DNA from: Alphaproteobacteria bacterium
GTDB taxonomy: Bacteria > Pseudomonadota > Alphaproteobacteria > SHVP01
Direction of reading: 5' to 3'
DNA: 11,556 bases
NCBI GenBank assembly: GCA_009694165.1
Contig: SHVP01000076.1
Span: 1-11,556, forward strand
Translations under genes and position numbers: made by a program
Notes under the pieces: model-generated
The model's input: the letters and a program-made list of their open reading frames with translations, nothing else
The model's database searches: none
Told to the model about the DNA's origin: nothing
Part shown: positions 7,253 through 11,556 of the stretch, one piece after another
Layout: each line of letters starts with the position of its first letter
Position numbering within the stretch: the first letter of the stretch is position 1

Positions 7253-8386
7253 ATGAACCAAGCCGTCACTCTTGCCGGGGTTCCGCCCGGGGCCCGGGTC
7301 GCCGTCGCCATGTCGGGCGGGGTCGACTCCTCAGCAGTGGCCGCACTGCTGCGGCGGGCCGGTTACGAGGTGGTGGGCCTGACCATGCAGCTTTACGACC
7401 ATCGCGGCCCGACAAAGAACGCCAAGAGTTGCTGCGCCGGCATCGATGTCCACGACGCGCGGCGGGTGGCCGACACCCTCGGCATCCGCCATTACGTCCT
7501 CGACTACGAGGCGCGCTTCGAACGGGCGGTGATCGAACCTTTTGCCGCCAGCTATGCCCGCGGCGAAACGCCGATCCCTTGCGTGCTGTGCAATCAGACC
7601 GTGAAGTTCACCGACATGCTGGGTGCCGCCCGGACCATGGGCGCCGCAGCCCTTGCCACCGGGCACTACGTGCAACGCCGGTTGGGTCCCAGCGGAATCG
7701 AGTTGCATCGCAGTCTCGATCCGGCACGCGACCAAAGCTATTTCCTGTTCGCGACGACCGTGGCGCAGTTGAAATTCGTCCATTTTCCGTTGGGCGGGCT
7801 GACCAAGCGCGACACCCGACGCATCGCCGCCGACGCCGGACTCCTGGTCGCGGACAAGCCCGACAGCCAGGACATCTGCTTCGTACCATCAGGCGACTAC
7901 GCCGCCGTGGTGGCGCACCGTGCCCCGGGCACCGACAAGGAGGGTGAAATCGTCCACCTCGACGGTCGCGTTCTCGGCCGGCATCACGGCATTGCCGGGT
8001 TCACGGTCGGGCAGCGCAAGGGACTCGGCATCGGCGGGCCGGCCGGCGGCGGCGAGCCGCTTTACGTCCTCCGCATCGATGCACTCACACATCGGGTGGT
8101 GGTTGGTCCCCGGCGGGCCCTGCAGGTCGCGCGGATCGCGCTCCGCGAGGTCAACTGGCTCGGTGCCGATGCCGGCGCGACGACCGCGGTGCAGGTTCGG
8201 GTGCGTTCGACCCAGGTGCCGGTTCCGGCGGAGCTGACGCTCGGACCGGATCGGTCTGCCTTGGTCACCTTGGCTTCGCCGGAACTCGGCGTCGCGCCGG
8301 GCCAGGCTTGCGTCTTCAGCGATGGTTCGCGGGTCCTGGGCGGCGGCTGGATTGCCGCCACCGAACCGGCGGCGTTGGCGGCCTAG
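7253..8386 (+). CDS. mnmA: tRNA-specific 2-thiouridylase MnmA
   Basis: MnmA adenylates and thiolates U34 of the Lys, Glu and Gln tRNAs, taking sulfur relayed from a cysteine desulfurase; it acts in the cytoplasm. The 377-residue protein has the PP-loop ATP site SGGVDSS (21-27), the catalytic cysteine in PCVLCNQTVKF (Cys113), the GTGHY-like ATGHYV segment, the D-rich LDPARDQSYFLF, and the second active cysteine in SQDICFVPSGDY (Cys209). The C-terminal IVHLDGRVLGRHHGIAGFTVGQRKGLGI is the usual central domain, followed by a beta-barrel. Length is normal. The ATG has no clear Shine-Dalgarno. A TATAGT at 7238-7243 could be a -10 giving a very short leader. Confidence 0.97.
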   Translation: MNQAVTLAGVPPGARVAVAMSGGVDSSAVAALLRRAGYEVVGLTMQLYDHRGPTKNAKSCCAGIDVHDARRVADTLGIRHYVLDYEARFERAVIEPFAASYARGETPIPCVLCNQTVKFTDMLGAARTMGAAALATGHYVQRRLGPSGIELHRSLDPARDQSYFLFATTVAQLKFVHFPLGGLTKRDTRRIAADAGLLVADKPDSQDICFVPSGDYAAVVAHRAPGTDKEGEIVHLDGRVLGRHHGIAGFTVGQRKGLGIGGPAGGGEPLYVLRIDALTHRVVVGPRRALQVARIALREVNWLGADAGATTAVQVRVRSTQVPVPAELTLGPDRSALVTLASPELGVAPGQACVFSDGSRVLGGGWIAATEPAALAA

Positions 8387-8484
8387 AGGGCAGGGCAGTT
8401 CGGCCGCGATCGACGCGAGACTTGTGGTTCTGGACAAGCGCCAACGGTGCAGAATCGGATCGGCGCGCAGCAGGGGAGCGGCAC

Positions 8485-9414
8485 ATGGCGTACATGGTCA
8501 CGGGCGGCACCGGGTTTATCGGGGCCTGGGTCGTGAAGGCGATCCGGGAGCGCGGCCACGAGGTGGTCTGCTTCGAGCTGGCGCCCAACCCAGAGACACT
8601 GCGGACCGTTCTTGGGGCCGATGCCGACCGGGTCAAGATCGTTACCGGCGACGTGCTGCACCTTCATACGCTCATCGACACGATCCGCTCGCAGGGCGTC
8701 ACCCATATCGCCCACATCGCCGCGGCGGTGATGCGCATTTGCCACGCCAATCCGCCCTACGCGATGCAGGTGAACGTGGTCGGGTTCGCCAACGTGCTCG
8801 AGGCCATGCGCCTGACCGGGATCAGGCGCATGGCCTACGCCAGTTCGGGGGCGGTGTTCGGCGGCGGTTACGGCCGCGAACTCGTCGCCAACGACGCGCG
8901 CTTCGCCCCCGACACGATCTATGGCGCCAGCAAGCTGATGGGCGAGGCACTGGCGCTTCATTATTTTCGGCACTTCGCCGTCGACGCGATCGGACTCCGC
9001 TACACCTTCGTCAACGGCCTCGGCATGCCCAATTCGATCGGCGGCAAGGCGATCGATGAATTGTGCACCAAACCGGCGCTAGGCAAGCCGGGAGTGGTGC
9101 CATGGGGCGATGATTCGCCCGATTGGCTATGGGCGGGCGATGCCGGGCGGGCGACGGCGCTGGCGCTTGACGTGATGCCGACGCCGACGACGCGCGCCTT
9201 CAACATCGTCGGCGACTACCGGCCGATGGCCGAAGCGATCGCGTTCGTGCGCTCGCAGCTACCGGGGGCGCAGGTGACGCCCGAGCCGGGGGCCATGGGC
9301 TTCACCCGCCTCGACGGCGCCGTCGCCGCGCGCGAGCTCGGCTATCGACCGGAATGGACGATGGAGAAGCAATTGCGCGCGCACATTGATCGCGCCCGGC
9401 CGGGCGCAGGCTGA
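8485..9414 (+). CDS. NAD-dependent epimerase/dehydratase family protein (extended SDR)
   Basis: Extended short-chain dehydrogenase/reductase of 309 residues, probably cytoplasmic. The N-terminal Rossmann motif GGTGFIG is at 7-13, followed by an acidic residue after beta2 (FEL), GDVLH, and AHIAA. The active-site pair is Tyr146/Lys150 in YGASK with the upstream ASSGAVFG serines; PxxxNIVGDY and the C-terminal ELGYRPEW are typical of nucleotide-sugar epimerase-like enzymes. The substrate cannot be told. ATG 8485 is chosen because AGGGGAG stands at 8472-8478 and the Rossmann fold follows at once; the frame remains open to 8308 but that overlaps the mnmA 3' end. It lies 98 bases after mnmA on the same strand, with no recognisable element in the gap. 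Confidence 0.9.
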   Translation: MAYMVTGGTGFIGAWVVKAIRERGHEVVCFELAPNPETLRTVLGADADRVKIVTGDVLHLHTLIDTIRSQGVTHIAHIAAAVMRICHANPPYAMQVNVVGFANVLEAMRLTGIRRMAYASSGAVFGGGYGRELVANDARFAPDTIYGASKLMGEALALHYFRHFAVDAIGLRYTFVNGLGMPNSIGGKAIDELCTKPALGKPGVVPWGDDSPDWLWAGDAGRATALALDVMPTPTTRAFNIVGDYRPMAEAIAFVRSQLPGAQVTPEPGAMGFTRLDGAVAARELGYRPEWTMEKQLRAHIDRARPGAG

Positions 9415-9445
9415 GCGCCGCTCGGGCGCTGGCGCGAGGGCGTTC

Positions 9446-9475
9446 TTGACACCATCCGGGGTGGCCGCCTATATG
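9446..9475 (+). promoter_or_regulatory. Sigma70-type promoter of the tRNA gene
   Basis: TTGACA at 9446-9451 and TATATG at 9470-9475, separated by 18 bases. The -10 ends 11 bases before the tRNA 5' end. The -35 is a perfect consensus, fitting a strongly expressed stable RNA. Confidence 0.75.
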
Positions 9476-9486
9476 CCCCGCTTGGC

Positions 9487-9563
9487 GGCGGGGTAGCTCA
9501 GGTGGCTAGAGCAGCGGAATCATAATCCGCGTGTCGGGGGTTCGAGTCCCTCTCCCGCTACCA
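9487..9563 (+). tRNA. tRNA with CAU anticodon (elongator Met most likely)
   Basis: A 77-base cloverleaf including encoded CCA (9561-9563). Acceptor stem 9487-9493 with 9553-9559 (G-U pairs at both ends, G-C between), D stem GCTC/GAGC, anticodon stem GCGGA/TCCGC, loop ATCATAA with CAT at 9521-9523, variable loop of 5, T stem GGGGG/CCCTC (one G-U) and loop TTCGAGT. Discriminator is A. The G1-U72 pair and the lack of three G-C pairs under the loop argue against initiator tRNA. The lysidine-modified Ile2 tRNA shares this anticodon and cannot be fully excluded. The 3' half is the integration site of the element that follows. Confidence 0.93.
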
Positions 9564-9775
9564 TTGCTAGCACACCGGTGGTTCTCGATCGGTTCGCGCC
9601 TTCAGGAGCGAACAGGGGGGCTAAGACCCCATGAAGTTCGAGGTCAAATTCTCCGGGTATGGGCCGAGGGTGCAGGACGATCTTGTCGATCAGGCTTCTT
9701 AGGATGGCGGACGCCTGACGCTTGGTGTCTGCATCCCCATTCAGTGCCTTGGCCTGCTGCCGGTTTCGCGGACAC
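9520..9775 (-). pseudogene. C-terminal remnant of a serine recombinase/integrase, overlapping the tRNA
   Basis: Minus-strand frame of about 85 residues that resembles the extreme C-terminus of large serine recombinases: a segment AILRSLIDKIVLHP, then ELHGVLAPLF, and a tail VAGEGLEPPTRGL. The tail is the translation of the antisense strand of the tRNA 3' half, and the stop falls on the anticodon. Recombinases of tRNA-targeting elements commonly end this way. The catalytic N-terminal domain and the rest of the gene are missing: upstream the sequence changes to the IS3 left end somewhere between about 9755 and 9775. The frame continues as a shadow of IS orfA to 9915, which I exclude. It cannot be functional. 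Confidence 0.65.
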
Positions 9776-9810
9776 CGAATTAGGTGTTTTGATGGAACCG
9801 GAGGTGGATC

Positions 9811-10101
9811 ATGGAACGATGGCAGTTCACGCGCGAGTTCAAGCTTGAGGCGGTGAAGCTGATCAGGGACCGCGGGGTAACAGTGGGGCAGGCCTCGCGC
9901 GACCTGGGGATACACGGAACGGTGCTACGCAACTGGATGAGGGCGTTTGCGGACGATCCGCAGCATGCCTTCCCGGGCCACGGGCAGTTGAAGCCCGAGC
10001 AGGCCGAGATCGCGCGACTGAAGCGCGAAGTGACCCGTCTGAAAGCCGAGCGGGACATCCTAAAAAAAGCCGCGGCCTACTTCGCGAAGGAATCGACGTG
10101 A
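9811..10101 (+). CDS. IS3-family transposase OrfA (helix-turn-helix protein)
   Basis: A 96-residue DNA-binding protein of IS3-family elements. It begins with FTREFKLEAVKLIRDRG, has the helix-turn-helix region VGQASRDLGIHGTVLRNWMR, and ends with a leucine-zipper-like coiled coil (EIARLKREVTRLKAERDILKKAAAYF), the usual OrfA layout and length. The ATG at 9811 has GGAGG at 9800-9804. Its frame is intact. In active elements a fusion OrfAB made by frameshifting is the transposase; here orfB is broken, so OrfA alone cannot move the element but could still bind its ends or interfere with relatives. Confidence 0.9.
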   Translation: MERWQFTREFKLEAVKLIRDRGVTVGQASRDLGIHGTVLRNWMRAFADDPQHAFPGHGQLKPEQAEIARLKREVTRLKAERDILKKAAAYFAKEST

Positions 10102-10604
10102 AGTTCGTCTTCATCGCGAAGCACCGGGGGGATCTGGCCGGCGGGGTGGTTGTGCGGGGCGCTCGGTGTCTCGCGGGGTGGGTTCTATGCCTGGCTGACC
10201 CGGCCGCGTAGCCCACGCGCTCGGAGCGACGAAGAACGGCAGCGGAGGTTCGCACCAGCTTCCTGGCGAGCGATCGCACCTATGGCGCCAGGCGCGTATG
10301 GCACGATCTGCTGGCTGACGGCGTGTCGTGCGGATTGCATCGGGTCGAATGGCTGATGCGGCTGCAGGCCTTGCGGGCGCGGCCACGACGGCGTTGCTTG
10401 CCTCATGATCCGGGCGAGAGGCAGGCGGGTGCCGTCGCTGCCAATGTGCTCGACCGCACCTTCGCGGCCCTTGCTCCCAACCGCAAATGGATCGCTGACT
10501 TCACCTACATCTGGACCGCCGAGGGCTGGCTCTATGTGGCGGCCGTGATCGATCTGTTCTTGCGGCGCGTGGTCGGGTGGTCGATGAGCGCCACGATGAC
10601 GGCG
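10098..10604 (+). pseudogene. IS3-family transposase OrfB, two frameshifts and 3' truncation
   Basis: OrfB carries the DDE integrase domain. Reading begins in frame with KFVFIAKHRG, shifts at a run of six G (10126-10131), continues as CGALGVSRGGFYAWL in a second frame, and shifts again near 10235-10250 into VRTSFLASDRTYGARRVWHDLL, LHRVEWLMRLQALRARPRRR, NRKWIADFTYIWTAEGWLYVAAVIDLF and GWSMSATMTA. The last block holds the first catalytic Asp (ADFTYIW). The second Asp, the Glu and about a third of the usual 280 residues are gone after 10604. Inactive. Confidence 0.85.
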
Positions 10605-10850
10605 CTGTGCCCGTGCCCGAGAAACACTAGGCTAGAGACCAGCCTAGCGGCGGAATAGTATGGCCGGGTGGCCTGATCCGCTGTCCACCGCTTAATGAGC
10701 ACAAATCGAATGGCTTGGAGCCAAAAGGGAACTGCCGCTTCGATCCGACCATCTCTGTCTTTCTCGTCACGTAGGGGCTCGAAGGCTCGCAGCGCCTCCG
10801 TTCTGCCCCTCAGCGGGAGATCACCCACTGGTCGGCCTCTACCCGCTCTC
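10605..10850 (-). other. Possible gene debris with a cyclase-like C-terminal segment
   Basis: On the minus strand a frame through this stretch reads VGDLPLRGRTEALRAFEPL (roughly 10850 down to 10795), which resembles the tail that follows the catalytic domain of class III adenylate/guanylate cyclases. The rest (about 10790 to 10605) is not recognised and could be shadow. There is no start, no catalytic domain and no neighbour supporting function, so at best it is a remnant between the IS3 break and the next gene. The IS3 similarity ends abruptly at its left edge. Confidence 0.2.
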
Positions 10851-10874
10851 CCGAGTACGTGTGGGGTGCGAGAG

Positions 10875-11345
10875 GTGCGGGACCGCTGGACGAGTTTTCT
10901 TCTCCACGCGTTGGCCGCCGCCGTCGCGGCTGCTCTGACTCTACTCCTGCCAGCCTCGCTGGCCGGCGCGCAGGGCGCGGAATGTGCTGAAAATTGGTTT
11001 GTCGGCACTTGGCGCGCCAGTGAATTTCAAACTATGTCCATCAGTCGCAAAGGCGACTTTTTTGTCTGGACCTACGAACGTCTTGCCGGCGTCAAGAGTG
11101 AGCGTTGGGGCGATAAAGTGCCCGCAGCCGCCGAAGGGATCGTCACCAAGATCGACGATTGCCGTGCGTTGCTAGAGGGCCAATACACGCGTTTTGAAGG
11201 CAGTGGCCAGCGCGGACGATCGCCTATCGGCTCGCCGATGGAGTGGAGGTTCCGTAGCGCGAGTCCAAATGAGGTTTTGTCCGAGGGCCTTGGCTACGGT
11301 AGGGAATCTTTCAGGATACGCTGGCAAAAAGACGCATCGATGTAA
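10875..11345 (+). CDS. Hypothetical secreted protein with N-terminal signal peptide
   Basis: About 156 residues, family not recognised. The N-terminus has a basic start, a long hydrophobic core (LLHALAAAVAAALTLLLPASL) and an AGA/QG-type cleavage site, so export by Sec is likely. The mature part of about 120 residues begins AECAENWFVGTW and is rich in aromatic and polar residues in an alternating pattern suggestive of beta strands (inference), with two cysteines (AEC and DDC) that might pair in the periplasm. The frame opens at ATG 10695, but its first 55 codons overlap debris and look non-protein-like; GTG 10875 (or GTG 10866) puts the signal peptide at the start. No good ribosome site is visible. 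The mature region is less GC-biased than the core genes, fitting an acquired gene. Confidence 0.55.
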   Translation: MRDRWTSFLLHALAAAVAAALTLLLPASLAGAQGAECAENWFVGTWRASEFQTMSISRKGDFFVWTYERLAGVKSERWGDKVPAAAEGIVTKIDDCRALLEGQYTRFEGSGQRGRSPIGSPMEWRFRSASPNEVLSEGLGYGRESFRIRWQKDASM

Positions 11346-11356
11346 CTACCAAACAG

Positions 11357-11380
11357 TCGCTTCTCGACTGGTCGAAGCGA
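11357..11380 (+). repeat. Short hairpin after the secreted-protein gene
   Basis: TCGCTTC (11357-11363) and GAAGCGA (11374-11380) pair perfectly, with CGAC/GTCG able to extend the stem past a 2-base bulge. It begins 12 bases after the stop at 11345. There is no T-run, so an intrinsic terminator is doubtful; it may be a Rho-dependent 3' end structure or chance. Confidence 0.3.
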
Positions 11381-11458
11381 AACTGCGACGTCTATTGGGG
11401 CATGGGCACTGTCCGGCGTCAGCACCTGTGAGACAGATGGGTTGGGTTGAATAAGGGA

Positions 11459-11509
11459 GGATTTCTGGCTCATCGTAACCAGCGAGGAGTGGAGATGAGC
11501 CAGAAATCC
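11459..11509 (+). promoter_or_regulatory. Perfect 16-bp hairpin over the transposase start codon
   Basis: The arms 11459-11474 and 11494-11509 are exact inverse complements of 16 bases, with a 19-base loop. The ATG of the following orfA (11495-11497) lies in the right arm and its AGGAG-type ribosome site (about 11484-11489) lies in the loop. RNA reading through from outside would fold and hide the start codon, a known way for insertion sequences to avoid expression from host promoters. The repeat is seen; the role is inferred. Confidence 0.6.
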
Positions 11510-11556
11510 GGAAGTCCCAAAATGTCGTCGGAGCGGGTGGTAAGGGAGATTCGCCG
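11495..11556 (+). CDS. Second IS3-family transposase OrfA, N-terminal start (runs off window)
   Basis: Only 20 full codons are present: MSQKSGSPKMSSERVV then REIRR. This matches the beginning of a large IS3-family OrfA subgroup, in which a Ser/Lys-rich lead is followed by ERVV-x-x-IRR-x-TR and the helix-turn-helix FSAEEKIRIVLEGLRG (the latter beyond the window). The ATG has GAGGAG upstream at good spacing. The element's left end may be near 11428 (TGTGAGACAG), since IS3 termini usually begin with TG, but this is not proven. It differs from the first IS3 element in orfA sequence and leader. Confidence 0.6.
   Translation, partial: MSQKSGSPKMSSERVVREIR

Larger units (their letters stand above)
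9757..10604 (+). mobile_element. Degenerate IS3-family insertion sequence, right part deleted
   Basis: Contains an intact orfA and a broken orfB in the IS3-family arrangement (stop/start overlap GTGA at 10098-10101). The left end lies near the point where the recombinase remnant stops (about 9755-9790); the stretch CACCGAATTAGGTG at 9772-9785 has CACC/GGTG arms. Similarity to transposase ends at 10604, so the right third of orfB and the right inverted repeat are missing. Exact termini and target duplication could not be set. Confidence 0.75.
9541..11556. mobile_element. Probable genomic island anchored at the tRNA 3' end (right end outside window)
   Basis: From the tRNA 3' half to the window end every recognisable item is accessory: recombinase remnant, degenerate IS3 element, gene debris, an orphan secreted protein and a second IS3-family start. 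No direct repeat of the tRNA 3' end is seen again in the window, so the other attachment site is not located. The island call rests on the recombinase tail reading into the tRNA; extent is inference. Confidence 0.5.

Noticed and set aside
10532..11008. 158-codon minus-strand frame as an intact gene
   Set aside because: Its start overlaps the secreted-protein coding region and its end is antisense to IS3 orfB; only a short middle part looks protein-like, listed as possible debris.
1..11556. CRISPR array, toxin-antitoxin, retron or defence cluster
   Set aside because: No regularly spaced repeats, reverse transcriptase, nuclease or paired small genes were seen, including in the island part.

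Overview
The window looks like a high-GC alphaproteobacterial chromosome, most likely Rhodospirillales-like. The evidence is a ChpT-type phosphotransferase fragment, a perfect CtrA-type TTAA-N7-TTAA box, a small DUF3553 protein, and a formate dehydrogenase beta subunit of the fused kind known from alphaproteobacteria such as Methylobacterium. The species cannot be named from the sequence.

Positions 1-6696 form a formate oxidation and molybdopterin-cofactor module. The left edge carries the N-terminal part of moaA (minus strand), the first step of molybdopterin synthesis. Diverging from it are fdhD (sulfurtransferase/bis-MGD insertion factor) and mobA (guanylyltransferase that makes the MGD cofactor), which overlap by 4 bases. 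Converging on mobA is a minus-strand operon: DUF3553 protein, fdhB (NuoE-NuoF fusion, NADH side), then fdhA (Mo/W-bis-MGD catalytic subunit with an N-terminal ferredoxin array). Both junctions in that operon are 4-base stop/start overlaps. The module therefore encodes a two-subunit NAD-dependent formate dehydrogenase plus part of the machinery that builds and inserts its cofactor. A 9-bp inverted repeat in the moaA/fdhD gap covers the likely fdhD Shine-Dalgarno.

Positions 6776-7250 look like a deletion scar. A chpT 5' part (dimerisation/phosphotransfer hairpin only) runs tail-to-tail into the 5' part of an unrecognised minus-strand gene, and both lack their 3' portions. Just upstream of the minus-strand gene is the CtrA-type box, in the gap it shares with mnmA.

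Positions 7253-9563 are ordinary core genes: mnmA (tRNA 2-thiouridylase), an NAD-dependent epimerase/dehydratase, and a CAU-anticodon tRNA gene with a clear sigma70-type promoter.

From the tRNA 3' half to the window end is accessory DNA. The C-terminal end of a serine-recombinase-like gene reads antisense into the tRNA, the classic junction of an element integrated at a tRNA gene. That gene is cut by a degenerate IS3-family element (intact orfA; orfB with two frameshifts and a truncation). Beyond it are a weak cyclase-like remnant, one unrecognised gene for a secreted protein, and the start of a second IS3-family element whose orfA start codon lies in a perfect 16-bp hairpin. No CRISPR array, toxin-antitoxin pair or defence system was recognised. 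I did not find a complete, clearly novel system; the most interesting points are the fdhD leader hairpin, the chpT scar and the layered tRNA-anchored island.
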